Notes: a model not told the origin generated them from the letters alone. 64,000 bases of DNA from Ceratodon purpureus (GCA_014871385.1 CM026421.1:18025048-18089047); one strand, 5' to 3'; numbered from the stretch's first letter, positions 1 through 13,526 are shown. Made by a program: numbers and translations.

Positions 1-54
1 CCTTCCAGCCCCCAATCAGGACTGACCTTTTGGGTCTAGCCCAAGGGGCATGTA

Positions 55-140
55 AACTCCTTAGGCCCAATTCTTGGGCCTATTTCTTGGACCCATTTCT
101 TGGGCCCATTGCCTCGGCCCATTACTTAGGCCTAGTTTAT
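55..140. repeat. cluster of TGGGCC/GGCCCA motifs
   Basis: Six or more degenerate copies of a roughly 16-bp phrase built on GGGCCCA lie back to back. TGGGCC is known in plants as a site II/TCP-type promoter element. A similar density of GGGCCC words recurs near 1255-1480, together with a short phrase shared with the window start (catgtaaact next to ggcc), so both stretches may belong to one repeat family. No gene start is visible next to either. Confidence 0.4.
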
Positions 141-631
141 AAATTATTTATGATTTTGTATGGTTTATAAATGTGAATTACGTTTTTTTTCTTGGTACGT
201 TGAGTGAATGTATTATGTAAAAATAATTTTAAACATACTTTGAACCTGTATATTAAATTGTTAATGTTCGGTTTCATGTGGAAGTGGTCATTGTGAAGTA
301 AAAAATTGACATATTTCCTTAGGAAAATAATGTATTTCTTTGTACATAACACTTGAAAATAGAATGTAATTTTAATTTTTACTTGCAATTAAAGATTTTG
401 ATTGAATTATTAAACAAAGTGTACTTAATATTTTTAGAACTTGAATTATTTTTTTATAATAAGCCTTTATTATGATATTTTTATATCTAACAGCCTAAAT
501 ATATAACACAGACCTAAACATAACATAACATTACATCATAGACCTCCACATAAATTTACATAACAGAATACACTTTCACATATTAAATTCATACATGTGA
601 GACCCAACATCCCCATATTAAATTGATACAT

Positions 632-781
632 AGTCGGTGGAGAATTATGTGTTAAGGAAGCTGTGAGGCGTGATCGGGCAGAGTGGGAGTTTGCCTACAT
701 TGCGAGCCGCTTCTCTTGTGATTTGGGTGCACTCGGATCATCTGGAAAGGAAGGATTCGCTGCCGCTTCGAGACACCAGCT
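632..781 (+). other. candidate isolated exon
   Basis: An open frame of about 50 codons, more GC-rich than its surroundings, ends at a strong donor (CTG followed by gtgagt). It reads as ordinary soluble protein (it includes RRDRAEWEFAYIASRFS). I do not recognise the family and cannot find a partner exon with confidence; the open frames to about 1830 look non-coding. It may be a relic of a gene lying to the left of the window or a captured fragment. Confidence 0.25.
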
Positions 782-2133
782 GGTGAGTCTTATCTTCAAT
801 GTTTTGGAAGGGTGAGGTCGTGGCATTGTGCAGGGTTTGTAATTCGGGAAGGGGATGTGTTGATGTGCGCGATGGGGGTGTTTGTGTTTGGTTTAGTGGG
901 AGAGGTTGTGAGATGTGGCTAGGTTTTGCTGGAGACCCACATTGGGTGCTGGCCGGCATTGTGGAATTCAGAGGCGTTGAGGTTATGAGAAGAGGCGGAG
1001 TCGAGTTGCATATTCATGGATACTTCAGGGAATTCGTGCTTTGCGTGAGGAAGTTTGGAGGGTTTTGATGGGTGATCTGGTTTCGTGGGTTCATGGGTTT
1101 GAGAATTGTTGCAGCAATGCTGAGAAGATGGAAATCCTTCCGAGCTCGAATTGTTGCTGCAACGCAGACAAGAGACAGGAGAGAAGAGAGAAAGTAATGG
1201 AGGGTGGGGATTTGAAGGATCCAACGGAGGTGCACAATCGGGTCCAAGTTTCATCTTTGGGCCACGGAAAACCTTGCCCCGATTGCACCACTTGGGCCCA
1301 AAGATTTGGCGCCAAAATACTGCCACATAAGCTGCCATGTAGGATATGGTGATGCTTGGGACGGGCCCTAGTATAAAACCCTTGGGCCCGATTTGAGAGA
1401 ATGGAGCAATTCTATTGGTTGAAAAGTGGAGAGTTCGGGCCGGCCCTCAATCGGGACCCATGTGTAAACTGGGCCTGAACCACTCGAGGAAGTGCAATCA
1501 AGATGAGATAAGTAAAAGCCAAGTGAAATCTCTTGCTGTCGCGGGGTCGCGTAAAGCTGTAGTCCAGCACATCAGTCCCACGTGTCATTATTACAAACCC
1601 TCGTAAATGCGGTAATGACGTGGATATTAGGTGGCGAGGAAGAAGCACTACACAGAGCTTGGCACCTAGGAATGGAGGGGGTGGTTCCGGGAGCAAATTT
1701 GGTAGGTGCGGAGAGTCCCTACAGATATGGAGTCAGCAAATTTGATAGATTACCTCATCTGATGAGGTGTCAGCACATTGTGGCATCTCGTTGTTTCGAC
1801 CTTTGGTCTTGGTAAATTCTCGCCTGAAATATTTTCACCACAATGCACTGTCGTGTTATTTATATTCTCCATCACCTACGTGTCATATGGTCGACTGCCG
1901 TCAGCGAGTGGGGTAACTTGTGCAATGTATTGTTTTGTTACCTTGTAATGCAGATTTATACTTTCAGTATGGATGTAATATTCTGGTACTGTCGCTCCCC
2001 CATTTTCAATTAAAACAAAATTGCATTTATATTAGTTGACGAATCCTTTTGTATATGTTATTAGAAATAAAAAAACATAAATAATTCAATAAAATGAGTA
2101 ATAAAATATAAAGGTAACGTCTAGTTTTAAAAT

Positions 2134-2830
2134 ATGACGAATTGCCAGTTGGAAGTTGTAATTTTTGTTTTCATTTCATTACGAAGAGTCATTTTACAAG
2201 TTGAAATGCAAAGATTGTTAGAAAAACAACATTTTCTTACCACATGGGATCTTGATGTAATCTTAAAATCGAGTGATGCAAAACAAGTGTATGCTCATAG
2301 AGCTACTTTGATAAATGTTTTTTCGGTGATAGCAAATTATCAAAACATTGATTATAGTAACAACATAGTTGAATTCACTATCTTTCAATATTTTTGAATA
2401 ATATCATATTCATTAAATTGGCCAATCTTTATTAAATTGGTAGGCTCAAATAGTGTGATATCAGTTCATTTTCTCTTTTTATTTGATTAATGTGGCAACC
2501 AATTTAAACAGGATTGGCTAGTTCAATGAATATGACTATTAATCTACATAAATATTATGTCACTAATTTGTTACGTAATCTCAAGAGGATAAAATTTACA
2601 TATTAAATTTTCATTGAATATTGTATATTATATGATCAGTACTGAAATTCTTCACAACCACAATAACAATGTTGTTTGATTTATTCTAGATGGGAAAATC
2701 CTATGCGTTTAAAGTTTCATTTTCTCCTATGTTGGACAAGTTAATCCCAATCACAGTAAAAATGGACATGGAATATAAACCTCTTGAAGCTTTCATACAT
2801 TTCTTTTATACTGGGTATATATTGAAGATG
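2134..2830 (+). pseudogene. decayed BTB/POZ-domain gene
   Basis: The first piece (2134-2397) contains DVILKSSDAKQVYAHRATL, the typical beta-strand and helix of a BTB/POZ domain (usual form DV.L......F.AHR..L). About 290 bases further, after an AT-rich gap, a second piece near 2690-2825 reads FSPMLDKLIPITVKMD and then AFIHFFYTGYI, matching the second half of the same fold. The halves lie in different frames, with no convincing splice sites, and the rest of any BTB protein is absent. BTB proteins usually act as substrate adaptors for CUL3 ubiquitin ligases; this copy looks dead. Confidence 0.55.
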
Positions 2831-4138
2831 AATATTTGGACCGATTTGTAAATACACTTATAATTATAAAATTAATTATTTGTATAAAAAATGAACTCAT
2901 GGAATCTCCAATTGATAAGATAAGAGTACAAAGAATAATGTTGATTTAAATATAAGAAGATACCACAAATATCTTTTAAAAAAAACAAAACGATGATAAA
3001 TCATATGTATTAAATAATAAATCTTGAGTATGAATTGTGAATATACAACCAATCAATTATTATTATCTTCTTTCAATCCATTTCAAAATTAATTTCTACT
3101 TTGTAATGGCAAGAATAATTCTGCAATCTATTTTATAGAAATCTTTGAAATGACTAGATTAAAAGTACATGGTCAAACTTGAATTTTTAATAAAGATTTA
3201 TTTTAAAAGCACTCCAAGTTTATAATTTTCATGAATGAAGAATGAACTTTTATATTTACAATCATTTTGATAAAATATAGTACATTATTATAAAATGAGG
3301 CTGAATAGTTTTAGAACTATAACAATATTGATCTAAAAACAACATTTAAAGGTGAGTAATACAAATATATAAGTTTCAATAATATATGGTGCAAAATGAA
3401 TTAATGTTTAATTAAGTTGCAACATTAAGTAGAAATTTCAATATTTAATATAATCTTATTTATAAAATGATTAAATTATACATAATTTAAATTAATTAAA
3501 TACTAAAAAGAATCCTCCTCTATCAAATATTAATTTCAATGATTGTTTTTTGGGAAATTGAAGGAAGAAAAAAATTAAGAAAATTGATATATAAAAAAAA
3601 ATTAAGAAAAAAGTGTTATTATTATCTTGCCGCAATTGAGGTTACAAAAAGTATTACAAAAGTTATTGTGATTTTAAAAGAATTTTTTGAATATGGATAT
3701 GAGAGTCTACGTTTCATGTTATATTCCAAATATCAAACAAACTGTGATGCGTATCATTTATACACATTCTGAAAGTTCAATTTTAGAAGCTCGTGATAAA
3801 ATACTACAAGCATTGGGACTTGGTGAAAAAGAGTTTTATTAAGCCTTGGATTCGAAAGAGAAGAATACTTGTTTTCCATAAGTCAGGTACCTTTTTCATA
3901 ATTAGCTATAAATTCAGCGCAAAAAATTTAAATTAGTAAAGATTTGTTATCAAGATAATCTAAACTTTCATTCAAAATTAGTTTTAATTTTATATATTTT
4001 CTTTTTTTATAATATCTTATATTTTCAAACTTTGATATTTAAATTGAATTTCAATAACAACTATGTAAGAATCATGATTAAAAATATAATATAAGAATCA
4101 TCTATTGCAAATTTAAATACTATGATCAAATAGTTTTT
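2831..4138. other. AT-rich stretch, no gene recognised
   Basis: Very AT-rich sequence with many stop codons on both strands. One open frame at 3539-3772 (77 codons) has no domain I can name; it could be further decay of the upstream BTB-type gene but I cannot show that. Confidence 0.5.
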
Positions 4139-4139
4139 T

Positions 4140-4199
<60 letters not shown>

Positions 4200-4680
4200 C
4201 TCTTCCAACTCCAATACTTGTGTCCACATGAAAAAAAAGATAATTCTAAATATAAGGTGTATTACACTTTTAAAAACATCTTTTCTATTTTTTTATCACT
4301 TTACTATAGTATATCAATACATATGATTTATTTTACTATTTTAATTTTTAATATTTTTGAAAAGTCGATATTCACTTATCTTTATTTAAAAAAATTTTGT
4401 GTCCAAATGAAAAAAAGATAATTCTAAATATAAGGTGTATTATACTTTTACAAACATCGTTTCTATTTTTTATCGCTTTACTATAGTATATCAATACATA
4501 TGACTTATTTTACTATTTTAATGTTTTTTTTTTTTGAAAGTCAAATTTTCACTTATCTTTGTTTTTAAAAAATTTATGTCCAAATGAAAAAAAGATAACT
4601 CTAAATATATGTTACGATATACTTTTAAAAACGTCTTTCTTGTTTTTATTGCTTGACTGTAGTATATAAAGACATATGAC
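4139..4680. repeat. poly-T tract and ~180-bp tandem repeat
   Basis: A nearly pure T tract of about 59 bases (4141-4199) precedes three diverged copies of an AT-rich unit. Each copy starts with gtccaaatgaaaaaaagata and they begin near 4219, 4402 and 4577, so the period is about 175-183 bp. The third copy is cut short. No coding potential. Confidence 0.75.
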
Positions 4681-4950
4681 TTGTTGAAATTCTAATATCT
4701 CACTTGCCTTCTCTTATATATTTGAGTTTGTATGTGATGATATATTTCTCCCTCTCATGAATATACTTTACAAGTACATTTCAAAGGTTTGATAACATGT
4801 ATTTCTATCAATATGTATTTTTGAAGACTTGAACATATTTGAAGATTCTTATATTTTCTATCAATATATTTGAAGACTTAATTTTACTTATACATATTTC
4901 ATGAAGATATATTTTATAGACTCATTTTAGAATCTTTGATTTTTATTTTA

Positions 4951-5068
4951 CAGGATCTTCAATTTTCATTTTTGGATCTTCGATTTTCATTTTTGGATCT
5001 TCAATTTTCATTTTTGGATCTTCAACATTCATTTTTGGATCTTTAATTTTCATTTTTGGATTTTTGAA
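4951..5068. repeat. 21-bp minisatellite A
   Basis: Five to six tandem copies of a 21-bp unit built on ggatcttcaattttcatt. Because 21 is a multiple of three, the minus strand stays open and translates as repeated MKIEDPK; I regard that as a by-product of the repeat rather than a gene. Confidence 0.8.
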
Positions 5069-5129
5069 AATCATCTTTAGATATTTGGTTTGTCTAACCA
5101 AGTACCTATTTATAATTTTTAATTTTCCA

Positions 5130-5245
5130 TAAATGATTGTCAATCTTCCATTTATGATTTTTGATCTTCCATTTATGATTTTCGATCTTCCATTCATGAT
5201 TTTTGATCTTCCATGCATGATTTTTAATATTTCATTTATAATTTC
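5130..5245. repeat. 21-bp minisatellite B
   Basis: About five tandem copies of a second 21-bp unit (gatcttccatttatgatt). It shares the GATCTTC start and the period of minisatellite A, so the two probably arose from one ancestor that diverged and spread separately. Confidence 0.75.
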
Positions 5246-6158
5246 AAACTTTCAATTATTTGAGGTGCTTCGAATTTTTTGCTCAAAGCTTTGGAATTTT
5301 TATTATAGGAATTACAAATTTGGGGATAGATTTGAACACCTACCGATGTTAATTAAAAACGGTGATAGAAAAGGCAGTAGCAGTAAGAGGACAAGTAATT
5401 ATCTGCACTGTAACCCTTAGTAATAAAATAAATACACAATTCGAGAACAACGGAAGGACCTCGCACAACTATCCAACCATTTTGACATACTCAGCTGTTT
5501 TGATAGTAAGCAAAAAAATTACACTATTACGAATGTGCCTCCCATGTCAAGTACAATAGACATAGTTATAAGTACAATGACATACAAAAGTAGTTGTGGA
5601 CAGAAGGTTATGTGAAAAGTAAAGAAATATATTAGTGGAGCACACGTATTGACAGGCAAGGCAGTTGCAAGATACGTAAGCCCTGTCGTTGAGTAACGTT
5701 GTTACAACAACAGAAAAGCCACTGCACTACCAGTCATATTATCCCCCGCACGTTCTTCTCAAACATCTGCAAAATGCCAACCAAACGGATATGGCAACCA
5801 TTTAAATTCATGCAGACATATTTGACTCATTTATGAACACAATCGCATTCGAAAATCCTATCGAAACTTATATTAGATTAATTTATGTTCTATTCATGAA
5901 TCTCCTATTAAAGGGGATGACTTCGCAACAACAAAGAGAAATATGTATAGATATATGCTACACTCTCGAATCTCCAGAACAAAGCTTACATATGTATAAA
6001 CAAGATTTTCAATTAAACAAACTACCTGGGCTTGCTGTCGCTATAGGAGCGCTAGAAAAAATCAAGATAAAAACATGAGCCTTCTACACATAACAAATCA
6101 CCTACTGAACGTATTATATGATCACAGAGGAAATTGTGCAACTTACATGTATCACAGT

Positions 6159-9100
6159 CTACACATTCACCAATGCCGCAATCACTAGCCGTAAGATTAA
6201 GATAACCTGCGATTCATAGGATGGAAAATAGACCTGGGCAGATTGACTTAACTCGGAATCCGAAGACTCCCCCACATCTCTGTCGAATACCGATGCATTA
6301 TTTGCTTCTACCGACGCAAACAAGTTCTCCATTTGTAGTAATCTTCCACCAGGAACGGCTGGCAAAGGTTCCTCAGAGATTATGGCAGGGGCTCTTAGAC
6401 CCTCATAATCTTCGTCACGGCCAGTCTCAAATAAGTTTCCCTCTTGGCGATCCTCGGGCGAATGAACAACCCTCCTACCTCGGGGATCCACACGAATCAC
6501 AACCTTCCAACCGGGTATTTCGGGACAGTCCGAGAAAAAAACTTGTTCTATGTGGGACGGTAAGGCAAAGGAATCTGCATCGAAATCTATCATTCTATTG
6601 AAGTTAGCTATAGTGAAACCCCACCTATCTTTTTTCACAGTTGCTGAAGGACCTCTGTAATTGGCCTTCACCCATGAAGCTACCAACACTATTTGTGTAA
6701 AAATACCGTAGTCTAAAACAACAATCTCATCAAGGTTTCCCACGTATTCAACAGGGGCCATTACTATATTTTGGTCTCCTGCTCCAGAACGACACGCCCT
6801 GATGAACGTACCTGCTATCCCAGAATCGGAGGTCTTCATTCCAACCTCTGCACTTTGAACACAAAGATGATTGCCATATGCGTACATACTTCGGTATTTT
6901 TGGGCCATCCTGTTCGGGAACTTGGAAATAGCACTCACCATTTCGTCAACCCATGTCCCATTCTCTTCTTCGTCCCGTATGCTCTGTCTAAACCAGTCAG
7001 GAAACTGTGGATATTCTACGAGTTCTGTAGGGAAATTAGGAGCTCGTGTCCCAGAGCGTGCTGGATGTCTAGAACGCCACTACATCCGAGCCCCATTTCG
7101 CTCCTCTACCAGCGCAGAGTATCTCCTACATAAATAAAATGAACATGGATTTACATGCAAATCAATGCACCTCCTTTCATACAAAATACAATCTGTGAAT
7201 CAACAATTTTTATAATTCAACAGTTAAGATCATAATACTTGGTGGCAAACTAGACTGCTGGTCCTTGCTAAAAATGTTTATAAAGTCTAGAACAAACCAC
7301 TTAATAACTGCTATTACAAGAAGTCGACATACAGATTACTAAATCAAAATAAATGACAAAAAAGGAAACAGATGTTAGTTGTACTTACAGTCTGTATGGC
7401 TCCACCACGTCAGCATTTCCGATGACGAAGCTGTGAAGATGGCGGTGTAAGATAGGATCAAGTGGCCGCTGCTTTGCGTTTCCCTCAAGTTTAGTGTCCT
7501 GCATCTCCGGATCCTGGTTTGACTCCCACACTCTACGAAAAGAACCTACATTTTCACTCAAATATTCTGAGACTAAACCACATGATTCCTCTACTTCATA
7601 CGCCTTTGCTATACAACCTTCTGGCTTAGCCATATTCCGGACAAAACTCTTAAGAGTTTTGAAGTACCTTTCGTAGGGGTACATCCATCTGATATGAACT
7701 GGTCCACACAAGAAAAGCTCTTGGACTAGGTGTATGGTTATAATGGTTAGATGTACCATCACGTCGAAAAAAGAAGGTGGAAACTCCTTTTCAAGGAGAC
7801 AGAGCGTCTCAGCACAGTCCTCAAACAGGGTTTCACGCTCCTCCATGTTAACTGTTTTAGAACAGATTTTTTTAAAAACCCTTGACAATCGGATAATTGC
7901 TGCTGCCACGTTATTGTCTCCTAAACCTCTCAAGCACACTGGTAGAATATCCTGCAAGAGAACGTGATAATCATGTGACTTTAATCCCTGTAGCTAACCT
8001 TTGCTGATTTTGGAATGGAGCGAACTACAGTAATGTGTAGGCATCTTCATAGACTTCAAGCACTTCAGAAATTTCTCCCTGTCAGGCTTGGAGAGGACGT
8101 AATTTGCATCAGGCATTAATGCTTGATTTCTATCTTCTCCCATGCTGCGTAGCCATAGGTGCCTCCTCTCTTGAATGTCAAGTCTAACTTTTGCAGTGTC
8201 TTTTTCACCAAAAAGTGTCTTCAGAATGTTTTCCACTATGTTCTTCTCCGTATGCATCACGTCCACAGTGTGTCTAACCAAAAGATCGTGTAAACAAATG
8301 TCCAGCCATATTTCCCATGGTAGTTAAAAGGCCAAACGAATCTGAGCACTTGAGGCTTATATTAGCAGATTGAACGGAATTGACTGTAAGCATTAGAGGT
8401 CAAATGTGCGCTCCCACATGGCAAATTAGAGTGCAAACAGATTCAAATACTATCGAAATTCAATTAGAGAATAAGTTTGATATTGATATTTGTACTCGTC
8501 TGCCAAAAAAAAAAACACACGGTGTATGGTTCATCAAAAGTTCAGTACGACGTTAACGGAATTAGACTATAAGGTGGTTAATAAACTCAACCAAAGGAAA
8601 ACAATAAACGTGAACTCTAAATACTGTTACTTCTAAATAACGTACACCTCTTACTATGAAACGAAATCAGAATGGACTCGAACATCTTACATGAAAACAG
8701 AGATTATAAAATACCATGTTTTTAATGCCGTTTACGACTACATAGGACCCTTACAGGGTTCTATTTTACGTTAGCCATCGATCGAAACAACCAAATTCAT
8801 AAAAATACGAAAGACACAAATCGCTATTTTAAACTTACCAGTCCTAGCTTCCTCACCATATTCTTCAACTTGTATGCTGTACGAGGAAGACAATTGGAGC
8901 GTGGAAGTAAGGTGCCTGTTAGGTAGGTGAGGAGCGCAGACAAAAAGGCATCCGAAACTCTATAAACGGAGGCGAGTGTCATGAGGACAATTCCACTTTG
9001 GAGTCTGTTCTCACGAGACCCCTTGTACACTGGAGTTGTACTCTCCCGTACCATGTTTTCATAGTCTACGTCGTCATATACATGTTCTGTTTCGTCATTC

Positions 9101-9640
9101 TGGCCCCCCATTTCGAACTCCTCTTCAGTTGCCGCTCTGTGGAGTTGATCTGCCCTTCCGTATGCGTCTGACATCATGCCTTGATAGTCGAACTCCTCTT
9201 GGTTTGGCCACACAAAATCAGCACTATCCTCGCGGGGTGATTCTCTTCTGTAGAACTCTTCACCTTCATCTGCTTCCCGTACAGGTCCCCGCAGATTCTG
9301 GCCATCAACAGTCTGGGAACAAAATGAAACCTGAAACTCATGAGCGGGCGTGGATAGACATGTGTTACTTCTTCCCTTTCATCTACAAATTCAGCAGCAG
9401 TATTATGAGAAGTTGAGTAACGTAAATCGTTTCATTGGGAATGGGATGAAAATTACCAGTACAGGGTAGGATAGGAAAGGGTCACGCCCATACTTGCGGT
9501 GATGTTTGGCGACGGTGAGAACCCGCCTTATGCGTCCTCCCCTACATTTTTGGCACGCACATGGATATTCTATCAACCCCAGCCGCAAACATATAGACCG
9601 CTCAATGTGGTAAGCCGGTGCCAATCTCCGTTGTCTCATG
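6159..9640 (-). pseudogene. TNP2-like CACTA transposase, core deleted
   Basis: Pieces follow the normal order of a TNP2 transposase. The N-terminal zinc-type segment (CACQKCRGG) is at 9403-9639. An acidic stretch leading to the NMVRKLGL motif, ending at a good donor, is at 8842-9314. VRHTVDVMHTEKNIVENIL is at 7994-8281. A DUF4218 domain (PPSFFDVMVHL, GPVHIRWMYPYERYFK) is at 7385-7990, and a DUF4216-type domain is at 6159-7127. Several hundred residues normally lie between RKLGL and the DVMH.EKN motif, including the catalytic core; here only about 550 bases of AT-rich DNA remain. In-frame TAG stops occur at 7994-7996 and near 7082. The gene cannot make transposase, so the element would depend on a helper. 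Confidence 0.85.
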
Positions 9641-10199
9641 ATCGTAATGTGTACGCCTGCGTCCTAACTTAATAGAAAACAACATGCATATTACAATCAG
9701 TTCTATTTCCTTTCTTCTCTTGGATAACAATTCAAGAGCGGTTCAAAGTATGTCCTACTAGATTTATAGTACACCGTTTAAATGCAATAAATTAAAAAAT
9801 TGATGAAACAATAGTGACTACATCAAATAATCCAAAGTGACTATATTAAATCTTGAAACACAACTCAAGTGACGTACCTATTGTTTAGAATGCAGGAAAA
9901 CAGAACAATAGTCCGGTTTGTCTGAATCACTCCCTCGAAGGCTGACCTTGCCTTTGATCTGTTGAAAACAAAAGGACTTAGCTAATCAAATTTCAGATTG
10001 GTGACACCTTCAGATAATCCCACTGTTGATTACTGGTTCGATGTAAGTCTTGCTAGCATTCAGCACCATTGTTTACAGAGTTCTTTCACAAGCATCCTCG
10101 ACAATATTACGTTATTCACTACTGAATCTAGAAATCACACCAACCCCCTAATTTCTCTAAGCACCTAATCAAATTGAGAAGCATAATCAAACAACCTAC

Positions 10200-11884
10200 C
10201 TAGTATCCAAGGAGAGGTTTCAGTGAACTTCGCTGAATATCTTCGTAATCTCTCCCTCGACAGTCCTTGCCTCTTGAAGACCTTGTCCAGCTTTGTAACA
10301 ACAATTGCCACCATGCATAAACCAGCGCCCCATACTGGAGAAAGGCAAAATGAAAAGGGGGCAACTCATTTCCTCAAAACACCAAAACAACTTAAACAAG
10401 AGGAGAGTTGTTTTGCGTCGTTCTATGGTAGGGTTCATAGCAGTGAAGACAATTCACCGAATGCTACTGCATGAGCATCGCGTCAGCAATAGAACGTATT
10501 AGTAGTACAAAACGGTTTTAAATGACTCACAAAATTCCAAGATAATGCATCCAAGACGGTGTACGTCCAGTTTGCGTGGATGACGAATTCCATTGCGCAG
10601 TCCCTTCTCATCGAAGAAGTATCCCAATTGAGAAAAACATTTAGTTGATTGAAAATAACTGACGAGGATCCTCCGATGAAAACCACCGCATCTGGCATCC
10701 ACCTTTTTGCTACGTTAATTCTGGACATGAAAGGTTAAAGAGGATTAATTTTGAAATCTACCAACCCTCTTAGAGAAATTAACGGAGAGTATTTTGCATC
10801 AAGGAAATTTCCTCCAAATTATGTGTAGGCATATTAAGAACTGGGCGGGAGAATATAATACAACATGGTGCAATTTTGATGTTTCTCAAATTTTAACGAC
10901 AAAGTAATCTAATATAAAAAACTCGTACAGAGAATTGTACCATTCACACATTTTACGTCCTTTCGAGTGGTTTCTACTCTATCACAGACCTCCCTCTGCA
11001 ACTTCGTAACAGTCACGAGATTGCCCTTGTTCCTTCACCTCTCTGGAATAGCTAGATAATCCTCTACAGGCATTATTTTGTTAGATTCAAGGGAATCTGA
11101 CATCCAGTCCACGTAAACCACTCTAATTTTAGAAGATGCTGGAAGAATGAATTGTCTGTAGATTACCATGTCCTGTACTCCTTGATCGCCCAAGCTGTTG
11201 AAGTCAGTGGTAAATTTGGTTAGGAATACAATACGATATTGCGACCAGAAACGGAGATCCACAATCAATACCCACCGCAGGTTCTAGGCTATTTGAAGGT
11301 TTGATTAATTTACCTGCGGAGAATGTCTTTCTTAGAAAGAATTTGTCCTTTGTTTCGATATACAATAATGTGCGTTACTCCATCAAACACGCTTGCTGCC
11401 TCAGTTGCGCCCACCGTTAGGGCCTCCAACATCAATGTCCCCATGCACAGAGAGCCTACCGCGCAAGAACCTGAGACTCTACATAGCCCACAACACGAAA
11501 ACCCTAATAAAACCTGCTTACGGAGTTTCATTTGATTACATTGCTGATCTATACATTGACATTATTCATCAGAAAGTTTTAGAAAACAACAAACATTAAA
11601 ACTTACGCCGAGTGTATAGGGGGAGCTTGAAAAATCCGAACACCGGTGAACCAATGAAATCGAGCCCAGTCCTTCAGTAGATTTTTCTGCAGCGAATTCA
11701 CCTGAATTCCTAGTTCCACACTCGCATTCAAGAGGCGCACCCATCTATCCAAAGAGTGCACCCTGCGTTTCATCTTCTGATCTCGTTCGTGATGAACATC
11801 CGAACTCCCGGGATGATCAGTCGTTTCAAGCGCAGGGCGTTTCAGTTCACGCACCGAAGGAGAGAATGTTGCAAAGGAGTCCAT
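10200..11884 (-). CDS. unidentified five-exon gene
   Basis: Five open blocks on the minus strand are bounded by usable splice sites: 11607-11884 (start MDSFATFSP), 11314-11478, 11039-11283, 10531-10720 and 10200-10334, the last closing with TAG. Phases agree across three of the four junctions. The junction between the second and third blocks is off by one, so that intron may be misplaced or the gene damaged. Block four reads INVAKRWMPDAVVFIGG and is rather hydrophobic. I do not recognise the product. It lies between the two CACTA genes, so it may be a host gene captured by the element, or a host gene flanked by two separate insertions. A weak open frame in the other direction starts near 12010, and the space between could be a shared promoter. 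Confidence 0.45.
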
Positions 11885-11999
11885 GTTCTAGCAGCAGCGT
11901 GCGACCACAGACAATAACGAATCCAACCTATAACCCTAAACCTGCCAAGAGTGACCTCAATCGATGATATAAAACTGAAAGACCAGTTGTATCGCTCGT

Positions 12000-13526
12000 A
12001 GCATCTTTCATGCGAAATTATGGTCTGAACTCGCAAACTGCTTTCCAAGGGTGGGACCGAGGATACGATGCATCTTGCCTACAGTGCACGTGTAACAGGG
12101 CTGCGGTCATCGTCTACGGCAAATCTAAACCCTTGTATAACCACATTGGAATCCACGAGTTCCATGTAGTCGTTGGACATTTTACCCCTTTAACAACGCA
12201 CAAGCTGAACACATCTAGGCTTGTAGATTTCCTAGTCCCTAGTAGGATATTACCTAATCGGGTGGACCTAGAGTTTATAGTGGCCCGCATGGAGAGTGCG
12301 TAGGTCCCAATCATGTAGCGCCGCAATTGCATTAAAGGTCCAGTTAACTACAGTTCAGTTGTAGTTGTCACGTAGTAGACCATCCAGGTTTGGTGCCAAC
12401 TCATAGTTCCCAGGTAGAAGCACACAACAACGCAGCCTCCACAGCTGTAGGGTTTTCTAAACTCTCTTCAGGTTGTACAAACCCTGACGCAGTTTGATTT
12501 TGTTATCTGTTTGTTCTCCTCTTCCGAATTATAATTTTTGTACGGACATCGGCTGTCGATGTCCAAAACTAACTTCTTTCCACTCTCTCCTGTATTGTGA
12601 ATGCGGGTTTCGCAAGTACACACGCCAGTTGTTTAACTGTAAGATTACAAGTCGTTTGTTTCGGTGTCTTATTCAACTTCAAATGCAATCCTTGCACTAT
12701 GTTGTTCCTCTCATAGTATCCCTTAACCAAGGTTTTCTTAACGAGTTGGTCGGCAAAGACTTAACCATCGGACGTTTGTGTTGTCACGTTTACTACAGAA
12801 GCTACAGGAAGACGACGGTGAAGCACATTCGTGGGAAAGGTGAGTCCTTAACTCATGACGTCACTGGTTTTCTATTCGACGTGTCTGCATGCTACGTACT
12901 GTAGCTGCAAATCCCTAAAGGAACTTGTGAAAATTATTATTTTAGATCATTAAAACAACTTCCTTCTGTTAGATGCCGCAGGCATTTTGCGGCTAAGTCG
13001 AGAACTGTTACTCCTTCATGTCAAACACTCTTCGTCATTGGCACACATTTTTTGCGGTGAACTGTTGTCGTTCACAGAGCCAAAGCACAGAATTAAATTA
13101 GGGTTTTTAAAATCACACATGGATAAACTCGAATGGATCTAGTTTGCTGAGTGATCCAACTTCGTATGCATTTACAAGTGTTGATGTCCCCTGTCTAGTG
13201 TGGCTAGTTTGTCTGATGTTAATGTCTAATGTACAGTTTGTCGCCGTGAACTAAATGTGCAGGTGAAAATCATTGGTACCTGTGACAGGGGCATTGTCAG
13301 TAACGAGGTAAGAAGGGAAGTAATGGCCACATATGGTGTATCATTGAAATTGTGTTTTTTTATAATTCACTTTGTTTTAAACTTTCTTTCACTACTCGAA
13401 ACAAACTTACATCATGCATAATATATCCGCAGACTTGCATAGGTATACATTACAGATTGAAACCACTTACCATTCTAAGAAAGATCTATCCTCACTCATT
13501 TTGGTCAAATAATTCTAATCACGACA
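12000..13526. other. gap without a firm gene
   Basis: Moderately AT-rich. Open frames at 12010-12303 and 12494-12904 (plus) lack recognisable motifs or good codon texture. This stretch probably holds the 5' leader and promoter of the transposase-24-like gene starting at 13527. Confidence 0.4.

Noticed and set aside
919-1338. 139-codon minus-strand ORF
   Set aside because: Overlaps several other open frames of equal quality, shows no motif, and its composition matches the surrounding GC-richer non-coding DNA.
4943-5218. Minus-strand ORF of repeated MKIEDPK
   Set aside because: It is the translation of a 21-bp minisatellite; the open frame follows from the period being a multiple of three.
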